In this document: in pieces, positions 10,301 through 47,220 of the stretch
Layout: each line of letters opens with the position of its first letter
How positions within the stretch are numbered: position 1 is the first letter of the stretch
NCBI GenBank assembly: GCA_947568835.1
Contig: OX387603.1
Span: 26,498,651-26,562,650, forward strand
Source of the DNA: Protonemura montana
Lineage: Eukaryota; Arthropoda; Insecta; Plecoptera; Nemouridae
Direction: 5' to 3'
DNA length: 64,000 nt
Notes under the pieces: model-generated
What the model saw: only the letters and a program-made list of their open reading frames with translations
Databases searched by the model: none
Told to the model about the DNA's origin: nothing
Program-made: the position numbers and the translations under genes

Positions 10301-13300
10301 ACGAGTAGGACGAGTAGTGAACGAGTAGTGAACGAGTAGTGAACGAGTAGTGAACGAGTAGGACGAGTAGTGAACGAGTAGTGAACGAGTAGTGAACGAG
10401 TAGTGAACGAGAAGTGAACGAGTAGTGAACGAGTAGAACTAGTAGTGAACGAGCAGTGAACGAGTAGTGAACGAGTAGTGAACGAGTAGTGAACGAGTAG
10501 TGAACGAGTAGTGAACGAGTAGTGAACGAGTAGTGAACGAGTAGTGAACGAGTAGTGAACGAGTAGTGAACGAGTAGGACGAGTAGTGAACGAGTAGTGA
10601 ACGAGTAGTGAACGAGTAGTGAACGAGTAGTGAACGAGTAGTGAACGAGTAGTGAACGAGTAGTGAACGAGTAGTGAACGAGTAGTGAACGAGTAGTGAA
10701 CGAGTAGTGAACGAGTAGTGAACGAGTAGTGGACGAGTAGTGAACGAGTAGTGAACGAGTAGTGAACGAGTAGTGAACGAGTAGTGAACGAGTAGTGAAC
10801 GAGTAGTGAACGAGTAGTGAACGAGTAGGACGAGTAGTGAACGAGTAGTGAACGAGTAGAACTAGTAGTGAACGAGTAGTGAACGAGTAGTGAACGAGTA
10901 GTGAACGAGTAGGACGAGTAGTGAACGAGTAGTGAACGAGTAGTGAACGAGTAGTGAACGAGTAGTGGACGAGTAGTGAACGAGTAGTGAACGAGTAGTG
11001 AACGAGTAGTGAACGAGTAGAACTAGTAGTGAACGAGTAGTGAACGAGTAGTGAACGAGTAGTGAACGAGTAGTGAACGAGTAGTGAACGAGTAGTGAAC
11101 GAGTAGTGAACGAGTAGTGAACGAGTAGTGAACGAGTAGGACGAGTAGTGAACGAGTAGTGAACGAGTAGTGAACGAGTAGTGAACGAGTAGTGAACGAG
11201 TAGTGAACGAGTAGTGAACGAGTAGTGAACGAGTAGTGAACGAGTAGTGAACGAGTAGTGAACGAGTAGTGAACGAGTAGTGAACGAGTAGTGAAAGAGT
11301 AGTGAACGAGTAGTGAACGAGTAGTGAACGAGTAGGACGAGTAGTGAACGAGTAGTGAACGAGTAGTGAACGAGTAGTGAACGAGTAGGACGAGTAGTGA
11401 ACGAGTAGTGAACGAGTAGTGAACGAGTAGTGAACGAGAAGTGAACGAGTAGTGAACGAGTAGAACTAGTAGTGAACGAGTAGTGAACGAGTAGTGAACG
11501 AGTAGTGAACGAGTAGTGAACGAGTAGTGAACGAGTAGTGAACGAGTAGTGAACGAGTAGTGAACGAGTAGTGAACGAGTAGTGAACGAGTAGTGAACGA
11601 GTAGGACGAGTAGTGAACGAGTAGTGAACGAGTAGTGAACGAGTAGTGAACGAGTAGTGAACGAGTAGTGAACGAGTAGTGAACGAGTAGTGAACGAGTA
11701 GTGAACGAGTAGGACGAGTAGTGAACGAGTAGTGAACGAGTAGTGAACGAGTAGTGAACGAGTTGTGAACGAGTAGTGAACGAGTAGTGAACGAGTAGTG
11801 AACGAGTAGTGAACGAGTAGTGAACGAGTAGTGAACGAGTAGTGAACGAGTAGGACGAGTAGTGAACGAGTAGTGAACGAGTAGGACGAGTAGTGAACGA
11901 GTAGTGAACGAGTAGTGAACGAGTAGTGAACGAGTAGTGAACGAGTAGTGAACGAGTAGTGAACGAGTAGTGAACGAGTAGGACGAGTAGTGAACGAGTA
12001 GTGAACGAGTAGTGAACGAGTAGTGAACGAGTAGTGAACGAGTAGTGAACGAGTAGTGAACGAGTAGTGAACGAGTAGTGAACGAGTAGTGAACGAGTAG
12101 TGAACGAGTAGTGAACGAGTAGTGAACGAGTAGTGAACGAGTAGGACGAGTAGTGAACGAGTAGTGAACGAGTAGTGAACGAGTAGTGAACGAGTAGTGA
12201 ACGAGTAGTGAACGAGTAGGACGAGTAGTGAACGAGTAGTGAACGAGTAGTGAACGAGTAGTGAACGAGTAGTGAACGAGTAGTGAACGAGTAGAACTAG
12301 TAGTGAACGAGTAGTGGACGAGTAGTGAACGAGTAGAACGAGTAGTGAACGAGTAGTGAACGAGTAGTGAACGAGTAGTGAACGAGTAGTGAACGAGTAG
12401 TAAACGAGTAGTGAACGAGTAGTGAACGAGTAGTGAACGAGTAGTGAACGAGTAGTGAACGAGTAGTGAACGAGTAGTGAACGAGTAGTGAACGAGTAGT
12501 GAACGAGTAGTGAACGAGTAGTGAACGAGTAGTGAACGAGTAGTGAACGAGTAGTGAACGAGTAGTGAACGAGTAGGACGAGTAGTGAACGAGTAGTGAA
12601 CGAGTAGTGAACGAGTAGTGAACGAGTAGTGAACGAGTAGTGAACGAGTAGTGAACGAGTAGTGAACGAGTAGTGAACGAGTAGGACGAGTAGTGAACGA
12701 GTAGTGAACGAGTAGTGAACGAGTAGTGAACGAGTAGTGAACGAGTAGTGAACGAGTAGTGAACGAGTAGTGAACGAGTAGTGAACGAGTAGTGAACGAG
12801 TAGTGAACGAGTAGGACGAGTAGTGAACGAGTAGTGAACGAGTAGTGAACGAGTAGTGAACGAGTAGGACGAGTAGTGAACGAGTAGTGAACGAGTAGTG
12901 AACGAGTAGTGAACGAGTAGTGAACGAGTAGTGAACGAGTAGAACTAGTAGTGAACGAGTAGTGAACGAGTAGTGAACGAGTAGAACGAGTAGTGAACGA
13001 GTAGTGAAAGAGTAGTGAACGAGTAGTGAACGAGTAGTGAACGAGTAGTAAACGAGTAGTGAACGAGTAGTGAACGAGTAGTGAACGAGTAGTGAACGAG
13101 TAGTGAACGAGTAGTGAACGAGTAGTGAACGAGTAGTGAACGAGTAGTGAACGAGTAGTGAACGAGTAGTGAACGAGTAGGACGAGTAGTGAACGAGTAG
13201 TGAACGAGTAGAACTAGTAGTGAACGAGTAGTGAACGAGTAGTGAACGAGTAGTGAACGAGTAGGACGAGTAGTGAACGAGTAGTGAACGAGTAGTGAAC

Positions 13301-14251
13301 GAGTAGTGAACGAGTAGTGGACGAGTAGTGAACGAGTAGTGAACGAGTAGTGAACGAGTAGTGAACGAGTAGAACTAGTAGTGAACGAGTAGTGAACGAG
13401 TAGTGAACGAGTAGTGAACGAGTAGTGAACGAGTAGTGAACGAGTAGTGAACGAGTAGTGAACGAGTAGTGAACGAGTAGTGAACGAGTAGTGAACGAGT
13501 AGTGAACGAGTAGTGAACGAGTAGGACGAGTAGTGAACGAGTAGTGAACGAGTAGTGAACGAGTAGTGAACGAGTAGTGAACGAGTAGTGAACGAGTAGT
13601 GAACGAGTATTGAACGAGTAGTGAACGAGTAGTGAACGAGTAGTGAACGAGTAGTGAACGAGTAGTGAACGAGTAGTGAAAGAGTAGTGAACGAGTAGTG
13701 AACGAGTAGTGAACGAGTAGGACGAGTAGTGAACGAGTAGTGAACGAGTAGTGAACGAGTAGTGAACGAGTAGGACGAGTAGTGAACGAGTAGTGAACGA
13801 GTAGTGAACGAGTAGTGAACGAGAAGTGAACGAGTAGTGAACGAGTAGAACTAGTAGTGAACGAGTAGTGAACGAGTAGTGAACGAGTAGTGAACGAGTA
13901 GTGAACGAGTAGTGAACGAGTAGTGAACGAGTAGTGAACGAGTAGTGAACGAGTAGTGAACGAGTAGTGAACGAGTAGTGAACGAGTAGTGAACGAGTAG
14001 TGAACGAGTAGTGAACGAGTAGTGAACGAGTAGTGAACGAGTAGTGAACGAGTAGTGGACGAGTAGTGAACGAGTAGTGAACGAGTAGAACTAGTTGTGA
14101 ACGAGTAGTGAACGAGTAGTGAACGAGTAGTGAACGAGTAGTGAACGAGTAGTGAACGAGTAGTGAACGAGTAGTGAACGAGTAGTGAACGAGTAGTGAA
14201 CGAGTAGTGAACGAGTAGTGAACGAGTAGTGAACGAGTAGAACTAGTAGTG
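7301..14251. repeat. 11-bp minisatellite array, about 7 kb
   Basis: Unit GTGAACGAGTA is repeated roughly 630 times. Shorter 9-bp units (GGACGAGTA, GAACGAGTA, GAACTAGTA) are interspersed, and rare point variants occur (GTAAAC, GTGGAC, GTGAAAG, GAGAAG). Rare variants recur with fixed spacing, showing higher-order duplication. It ends within a few bases of single-copy sequence on both sides. Stop-free frames on the minus strand come only from periodicity and are not genes. Confidence 0.97.
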
Positions 14252-15082
14252 GTCTCGTATGCTTGCTCTTAGCCCAAGGATTGGCAGTTCAAATAAACTA
14301 CCAAGTTCATGCTACACAAGACAAAAGTTCTGCAAATGGACACTTTGTGCCAGGTGCCCCTCGAGATCTGTGCTCAGATTTAGGAGGTTAGCGACTAATG
14401 GTAGGCATAGCTACAGCTCATCGTCTCTCCCGATTTCACGGTCCCCTGTCCCTGTGCTTGGATTCACAAAAGGAGTTGGAAGACAAGAGCGAAAGTTTGC
14501 TATCAGAGAACAAACCCTTGGAGGGTAGGCAGCCAATAGTACAGATCAGTACTTGAGCTAGTCTATACGTAGGGCGGGCCGAATGTCTGTTCATTGAAAG
14601 ATTAAAACATTTGAAGTTGAAATGGCATTTGGTTTTTCGTGGAAGTCAACTAACTCACAACTTCTTCAACTTCACCCACGACTTCTTCAACTTTATTTCA
14701 TTCAAGTTTTTTTTCTATTGTGTGACGTTTGAGGGGTGTCAATTGGGGAAGATTTTTTAGGGGAGTCGTATAGACACCCCTGTTCTAAGACAAAATATGC
14801 TATTCTAGGTTTAAAGTTAAAAAAGCTCTAGCGGCTGACGTATAAAGATGAATGAATCTATGGTGGAAATGGATGGAAAGGTTATGATTGGTGGAAAGAT
14901 GGAATCGATCTGTCAGTCCACGTGCTTGCATTGGCCAGAGTATTTCATTAAAAGTTTTCCTAATTATACAATTTGTAGAAGATAATTGAAGTCACCCTGG
15001 TATCTAATTACCAAAATAAAATGCTCTATCAATAATTTAAATATGTCAACTTTGATTCTGATACCCACAATCGTCCTCGTCG

Positions 15083-15157
15083 CTCAATGGTTAAGCAACT
15101 GTGTCGGTAGGGTTGTTATCTCCACGGACCAGGTTCGAGTCCGCTACACGGCGGAAA
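15083..15157 (+). mobile_element. tRNA-like SINE head fragment
   Basis: A polymerase III A-box-like motif (CGCTCAATGG) and a perfect B box (GGTTCGAGTCC) are spaced as in a tRNA. The arms do not fold into a proper acceptor or T stem, so this is a tRNA-derived retroposon head and not a working tRNA. A reversed B-box-like sequence (GGCTTCGAACCC) follows at about 15253 and may belong to a second fragment. Confidence 0.4.
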
Positions 15158-15356
15158 TATTTACAACTGGAAAGTGTAGAAGTGATTATGATGGTAATTG
15201 GAAGGAGACTCATGCATAACCTGGTTGTATGCGTCCGCCAAGCCTGAGGTACCGGCTTCGAACCCGGTCACCAACTGCAAGGGAAACTTTTGCAGACGCT
15301 TTTGTGACGTTGATTGAAGCAAGCGTGTACGATTGGTCTTATTCATATTGTTCCTA

Positions 15357-15400
15357 TACCCATGCTGTACCCATGCTGTACCCATGCTGTACCCATGCGC
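15357..15400. repeat. Four-copy 11-bp tandem repeat
   Basis: TACCCATGCTG is present in three exact copies plus a diverged fourth. Confidence 0.85.
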
Positions 15401-15627
15401 CGTGAACGGAGATAGGTGTGAGTTTGTGGGAAAGACCCGCGGCATTGCCGAGCGCTCCTGGCGCTCAAGGTTTGCAGTCGAAGTCAACGCCGGGAGTGGT
15501 CCGTAATGTCGCCCGAAATAATGCCAAGTATGCTTCCCCTGTGGATCGAATTCTGTTTGAAATCTTACGAAGTAGATGATATAAAATAATTTTCCGTTTA
15601 GTTGTCGTAATTTAGCAAATAATATAT

Positions 15628-15697
15628 GCCCTCGTGGTCGAGTGGCAGAGCTGTATGATCGGTAAACAAGGGTCTCAAGATCAAATTCTGAGCCCAT
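15628..15697 (+). mobile_element. Degenerate tRNA-like sequence
   Basis: CTCGTGGTCGAGTGGCAGAG resembles the 5' half of a Ser/Leu-type tRNA, and AGATCAAATTC resembles a decayed B box. Stems are not preserved. Likely an old SINE head. Confidence 0.25.
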
Positions 15698-17126
15698 CGT
15701 GTACTTTTATTTCGCGTCCCAGAAGTACGTTGAAGTTTTATTCGATTACAGATGCAATGCTTCGTTACAAAAGTGAAGTCAGAACTTAAAGAACCTGCTA
15801 CGAGCGTCCGCAAAGGACACCTTTTTTTGGCGTATGGTTTGAGACAGCATTTCTTAATTCATATTTAATATTCTGTCTTGCAACATTCAAAGGATTCAAA
15901 CATTTCCCCAGTTTTCTCGGTGCTCATGTCAGGACTTAGACTCGATCCCTCGTATCACATGCAATTACATGTTTCGTACAGTCTGGTCAATCTAGGAGAT
16001 AAAATACACTGCTAATTTTTTAAATATTTTTCTCACCCCTAATCTCCCCCACCCTCCCCCCCGCCACCCTTTAGCCATAATTGAGGAGACTGGAGACTAG
16101 ATTGGGACAGATGGAGCACTTACTCTTTACGCAGCTTTATTTCTTCTCCTGACTGGTTTTCTTATGAAACGCAGAAAGCGCCAGGTGCGAAACGCCCAAA
16201 ACCCGCATTCACATCCCTGATAACCAATGCTTGCATCGACCAATGCGTGCTTGAATCTTAGATTCGACGCCACTACCTACTGCTAAAATAATGATGGAGC
16301 AGCTGAGTTTAACAACGGTTTAACAACGACATTAAAGGGGCATTCTCTCGGCATGTCGCAGTCTTGGTAGCAGCCTCTTGACGGCACCGAGCGAGTGAGA
16401 CAAACTCTGCGGTTTGTAGCGGGGGAGAGCGGGACGAAGGTGCGAGGTGACGCAACGCCGCCTCCTCTTAGCAGCTTCAGAAGGTAAGGCTCAGGTAGGC
16501 AGACAGTACGGACAGGACAGGCGTTCTCAGGTGTGGCCGGCGGACCATTGTCGTGCAAACGCGGACTCGGCGAGTGTGGTCCACAGATCGCTATTTCGCT
16601 CTCCTTCAGGAATGAGCCGAGGCTGATCGGGACAGGTACGATTAGGACAATGTTCAAGTCAATGTAGTTCCCCGCCAGCCAGCGAGCAGAACAAATACCT
16701 GCAGTCGCCTAAGTTCCGGTGCCATTGGTGTACAGGCTTATTCAAAACTAGTTGACGTGAATCGCGCTGGTTTTTACAGCCACGGAATTGAGGACACGCA
16801 CTCTTCTGAATCAAGCATTACTTGCAATTTGCATGAACTGCATCGTGCTTTGCTTTTGTCAAATCTGCTGAGTGGCTTTGCTGTGGTCATTTAATATCAT
16901 CTGCATCTCGGTATGACGTCATTAATTGTCAACAGCATATCACCATTTTATCACAAACGCATCATTTAAAAGTCTATTGTGTACTCAGTTTCTTCAAGCT
17001 AAGCCTAGATGACATCTAGATTACAATCTTAAACAGTTAAATTTATATGTGCTTGGCTAAGTTAGTTACTCGATAGATCGTTGTTTGACAGCTGCTCTCG
17101 ATTGCAGACTTCTGACTGCGGTAGCG

Positions 17127-17330
17127 ATGCAGACCCATGTGCTACTGGTGCTGGTCGGCCTGTCGATCGCTGCTTCGGTGACCGGTGACTCGTCTTGCGG
17201 CCCCGTCTTCAAGGGAAAGTGCTACTGTGGCCGAGCGGTCTACGATACAAAGACCCAGTATGTCGTCAACTGCACAGACACCGGCTTCAACAACACCACT
17301 GTGTTGGAGCACTTGCCGCCAGAAACACAG
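17127..17330 (+). CDS. TPBG: TPBG-like exon 1
   Basis: Encodes the signal peptide and N-terminal cysteine cap with NCTDTGFNNTT glycosylation sites. It ends at a complete Gln codon before GTGCTT (17331). Confidence 0.7.
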
Positions 17331-18559
17331 GTGCTTACGACTCGTTACAGTCACCAAAATATTGAATCTACTCTTCGCTTCTAATTGTCTTTACTTGATT
17401 TCTAATTCTTGATTTATTTTGGTCATCAACAATGAGTTGAACCTCTAACTCACCAAAGCATCAGAATTTTCCCGCATGTGATTGGAATTCTTCATGGAAA
17501 TTGTTTCAACTTAACTGGGAGTTTGTAACAATGTATGTCAATGCTTAAGTAGCCAACAATTGACAATTGTCTCCCCGAGCCCAGGTGCTGATCTTCACCG
17601 GTAACAACCTGCGCGAGCTCCCCTGGAACGTGTTCGGCAGCTTCACCAACTACTCCAGTCTGCGCGTGGTGGACATGTCCAACAACAAGATCCGCGAGAT
17701 CAAGGGCAAGTCATACCACCACGTAGCCAACGTCGAGCGACTCATCCTGAACCACAACGACCTGTCAATCGCGTCGTCGGACGGCTTCAGCCGCTCTCAC
17801 CATCACCCGCGAGTCTTCTCCAACTTCGTCAACCTAATGGAGCTGCACCTCACCAATGCCTTCGCTGACGGCACGCCCGAAGCCCTGGCCACCGACTTGC
17901 ACGACATCTTTGTCAACAGCAACCTGACCCGCCTCCTCAAGCTCCACCTGGAGCAGAATGAGATCATGAGCTTCGAGGATCGACAGGTGTTCTGTGACCT
18001 GCCCAACCTGATGGATCTGCATCTTGGGGACAATCTGCTGGAAGGAGTCGACTTCAACGTGTTGTGTCTCAAGAACCTTCGCTTCCTGGACCTCGAGCGG
18101 AACCGCATTACGGCGCTCAGCGAGAAGGACCTCGACCTGTTGGACACATTCCCGGCGCGAAACCAAACGCTTTTGGTAGACCTGATGGGCAACCCATTCG
18201 TCTGCGACTGCGGTATCCGGGATCTGTCGCGCTGGCTGCAAGTGACACGAGTCAACGTCCGCAACAGGGACGCGTTGCGCTGCAAGAAGGGGCCTTCAGA
18301 GGACGCCGCATTGGCTGGCTTGCGGCCCATCCCGTGCGTCAGGCTGGCCACCGCGACTGCCACTCCCAGCCAACCTCGGCACACTGTCACTGTCGTGTTG
18401 GCACTGTTGCTGGTGCTGGCTGTCACCGCTCTGGGCTCGCTCGTGTTTGCGCTTCGGGCCGATATCCGCACGCGGTTTGCGCCCCTGCTTAACACGGTGT
18501 CGCAGAAAGTGCAGTACACGTCCATTGGGCGGCAGGAGGAGCCCGAGATCAACGTCTGA
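17127..18559 (+). CDS. TPBG: TPBG/5T4/Waif1-like leucine-rich repeat membrane protein, two exons
   Basis: Type I cell-surface LRR protein. CDS = join(17127..17330, 17585..18559): 1179 nt, 392 residues. The N-terminus is a signal peptide (MQTHVLLVLVGLSIAASVTG) followed by a short Cys-rich LRR cap (CGPVFKGKCYCG). LRRs run to about residue 285, including LILNHNDL and LHLEQNEI. The C-terminal cap has NPFVCDC and CKKGPSE. The transmembrane segment (VVLALLLVLAVTALGSLVFAL) is near residues 340-360, and the cytosolic tail ends EEPEINV. The cap spacing, the conserved LILNH and the short tail match trophoblast glycoprotein, which restrains Wnt/beta-catenin signalling in vertebrates. The start was placed at the ATG opening the signal peptide; an upstream in-frame ATG at 17085 precedes a likely UTR acceptor (TTGCAG, ends 17106). 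Other small LRR membrane proteins remain possible. Confidence 0.75.
17585..18559 (+). CDS. TPBG: TPBG-like exon 2
   Basis: The acceptor CCCAG ends at 17584. The exon encodes all main LRRs, the C-terminal cap, the transmembrane helix and the tail; TGA is at 18557-18559. Confidence 0.8.
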   Translation: MLIFTGNNLRELPWNVFGSFTNYSSLRVVDMSNNKIREIKGKSYHHVANVERLILNHNDLSIASSDGFSRSHHHPRVFSNFVNLMELHLTNAFADGTPEALATDLHDIFVNSNLTRLLKLHLEQNEIMSFEDRQVFCDLPNLMDLHLGDNLLEGVDFNVLCLKNLRFLDLERNRITALSEKDLDLLDTFPARNQTLLVDLMGNPFVCDCGIRDLSRWLQVTRVNVRNRDALRCKKGPSEDAALAGLRPIPCVRLATATATPSQPRHTVTVVLALLLVLAVTALGSLVFALRADIRTRFAPLLNTVSQKVQYTSIGRQEEPEINV

Positions 18560-18936
18560 AAGCCTCAACCGGGGATCAAAGCTGTACCGAAGCACGGAGA
18601 GGTCACGTGGAGTGAAGTGAAGTGAAGTGGGGTCTGGAGCTTTTAGCACGAACGAAACGTGCGCAGGAGTCCTGCATTGCGTGAAGGTGGTGCACGTGCT
18701 TATCGGCTGTTAATGACTAACTTATTGAATCTTCAGCAAATGTGGAGTCGAATTTGTTTGCCAAGAATGCATCCTAACTACCATATTTTTGTTGTACATG
18801 AACCTACCTATTAACTTATATTATTGTAACTTGTACCTAATCTATATGCCTGTTACAAAGAGTTTATACCTTGAGAAGAGAAAATTGATTTTTGTACATT
18901 GAGAGTTGGGACCTGTAATCCATAGGAAAATAGAAA

Positions 18937-18942
18937 AATAAA
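18937..18942 (+). terminator. Polyadenylation signal of the TPBG-like gene
   Basis: AATAAA occurs about 380 nt after the stop codon in an A-rich context. It is the first canonical signal seen downstream. Confidence 0.45.
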
Positions 18943-20960
18943 ACTTCTAACCAAACAATGCAAGGTTGTGTGTTTGGATGAGAAAAGAACAGTCGTTGTC
19001 GTCGTCAAATATGTACAATTTATTGCTAGGTCTGTACACAAAACCTCACAACTGGGGTCGATGAGTTCCCGGTGATCCTGATACTAGTCAAGGTGGTCAC
19101 CGGGCCCAACGCTTCACTCTATGGAATGCTATGGACAGTTCATTAGTGGTACACAGTTATTAGGTAGTTATTTTCTTCCTAAGCAACGGAAATTTTGCAA
19201 TGTCAAGCAGATTAAAAAGTGTTCGCAAAACTTACAACGGCATTTCGTAATGTGTCGTAGTTAGAACGAAAAGGTATTGAGAAGATGAGAGACAATTTTA
19301 GCAAGTAATGCAACGCTCTCTCAAAGGAAACACTAATTATCATGCGATTAGCAGACCATTTAACGGTTCGCTGGCCGTTGCAGGCCGCAGCTGAGAAATG
19401 CACGTACAAGTCTTACGAAAACTAGTTACACAGATGAGGTCCCAATCGTGAGCAGTTGCTGGCCAGTTCGTTAAAGTTCTAAACAGTTTCAACAATTTCA
19501 TCTAGCCTTATTAATTATTATCAACATTTTCTTATTATATTATACATTAGGTATTGGTAACAAATATAAGATGGGAACTCATGGGATGCAAAAGTGTTCC
19601 ATTGTTCTGATCGAAAACAGACACTCGCATTGGAAAAAAACTGCATAAAAAACGTTCAGTCACACATCAAGAATGTCTAAACTAAAGTTTTGATAGTGCT
19701 ACGTAAATGTAAAATATATCGGCCGTAGAATTCACCTTCCCACTGGCCAACCGAAGGTCTGCTGCCGTGCTCTCCCCTCTAGCGAGAGCTACGACGTGGA
19801 TTATGATGTGTTTGAGACAAAATGGCGGCCCATTATTAGTTACACTAATATCACGTTTTAAAATGCATCTCCCTGCATGCGGCCGTAGTGGACCCGGAGG
19901 CGACAGCGGGCCCCACGATCGCACCACAGCCGCCTCAGTGCGTCCTAGCAAAGTCGTAAAAAAACTACCAAAATAATCAACAGATAGTGGGCCTTGCAAC
20001 AATAAAAACGGCAAATGGGATATTTTGATACAATGACTGACTTACTCGTGGATTTCATCTATCCTTTAGTTGGCCACTAAGAAATGACCAGTTAAATCGT
20101 ACTCATATATTATTACGTAGTCGGCACATCCAGCCGTCTCCCTTCATACACACTATATATATATTTATATATATATATATTACACATGTACATGACTTGT
20201 ATAGTTTCATTTAAAAGTCTACTTCCAATTTAACCAATCAATTATCAAGTGCGTTTACTTTGCTAACAGACTCGAGAGTAATTAGATTACAGTCGTATAT
20301 CTTCGTTTCGGCTAAACATTCTACGTACAGTGTGCGAGTCTGCACAGTTGGCGTCCATATTCTACAACGAATATTGTGAAGCCATTAAAAATTAAAGACA
20401 CAGAGAGGAAACGTTGTCCCTAGACCGCCACCGCTTGGTCAGCGTTGGCAATGAGTTTTAACAGAACACAATCTCGGTGGCCGAGTGGAAAACGTTTCGA
20501 CGTCGTGCGCAAACGCTCGCCGACGGTGTTGTTCGCCAGCGGATGCTTCGTCGAGGGCGTATTCGCTCTTAAATTGAATCGCTATCGAACGGGCGCAGCG
20601 AGTGAGGTCATCGAATGAATCTGTAGTTGGCTACGCAGTCGAAATGAGACACGAAACGAATGGGCTTCGAACCCGGTGATTATATACATTGAAAGTCACC
20701 GAAACGCTACCCCTGCTAGCGGGTGCGCTGCGGCAAGCCTTTGCTAGCAACCTCGGTGACCGCTAACACAATTATTACTAAGTAGTCTGCAACTTGTACT
20801 TACTTTAAACTTTACAATCGTAAATTAAAGCTCTGTTTTGTTAGCCACAAACAAATGCTGCACGGTGGAGGTAGTGTCGCTCGCATGTCCGCAAAACGGC
20901 CGCCCCTCTCGTCACTTGAACGCTTCGACTAGGAATGGAGGGAGGGGCCAGCCGCCTCCC
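18943..20960. other. Intergenic stretch between convergent genes
   Basis: No gene was seen. It contains an AT dinucleotide-rich tract near 20155-20180 and a degenerate tRNA-like sequence starting near 20472 (GGTGGCCGAGTGG). It separates the 3' ends of the TPBG-like (+) and liprin-alpha (-) genes. Confidence 0.5.
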
Positions 20961-21285
20961 CGGATTGGTCTAGAGCAGCTGAAACGTGGCCAAATCTTAT
21001 CTGATTGGTCTAGAGCTGATGAAAGGTGGACCATGTGCCTTCTGATTGGTTTAGAGCATCTGGAACGCAGCCACATCGTATCTGATTGGTCTAGAGCAGC
21101 TGAAACGTGGCCACATCGTATCTGATTGGTCTAGAGCAGCTGGGACGTGGACCAAGTGTCTTCTGATTGGTTTAGAGCATCTGGAACGCAGCCACATCGT
21201 ATCTGATTGGTCTAGAGCAGGTGGAACGCGGCCACATCGTATCTGATTGGTCTAGAGCAGCTGGGAGGTGGACCAAGTCTTCTCG
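20961..21285. repeat. 40/41-bp tandem array of CCAAT Y-boxes
   Basis: Eight units begin at 20961, 21001, 21042, 21082, 21122, 21163, 21203 and 21243. Each starts with CTGATTGGTC or CTGATTGGTT, except the first, which reads CGGATTGGTC. The units also carry TAGAGCAGCTG-like and CCACATCGTAT-like segments, and spacing cycles 40, 41, 40. The seven exact copies equal the NF-Y consensus CTGATTGGYY. The array lies 39 bp beyond the liprin-alpha stop codon, so it may be transcribed in that gene's 3' UTR. Confidence 0.9.
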
Positions 21286-21323
21286 GCAGCTAGCTATGTA
21301 GGCGGCTGCCGCGGTGTGTAATA

Positions 21324-47220
<25,897 letters not shown>

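Larger units (their letters stand above)
14256..17100. other. Intergenic stretch with tRNA-like fragments
   Basis: No exon or known protein domain was recognised. It contains tRNA-like SINE fragments, a small 11-bp tandem repeat (15357-15400) and otherwise ordinary non-coding sequence. The 124-codon minus-strand frame at 16283-16657 has no recognisable motif and was not called. Confidence 0.5.

Noticed and set aside
7301-14251. CRISPR array
   Set aside because: Units are contiguous 11-mers without unique spacers, in a eukaryotic genome.
15083-15157. Functional tRNA gene
   Set aside because: A and B boxes are present, but the acceptor and T stems do not pair.
17803-18552. 249-codon minus-strand frame
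   Set aside because: Shadow of the TPBG-like exon 2.
19062-19110. Short hairpin CCCGGTGA/TCACCGGG
   Set aside because: Eight-base stem with a long loop is expected by chance at this scale.
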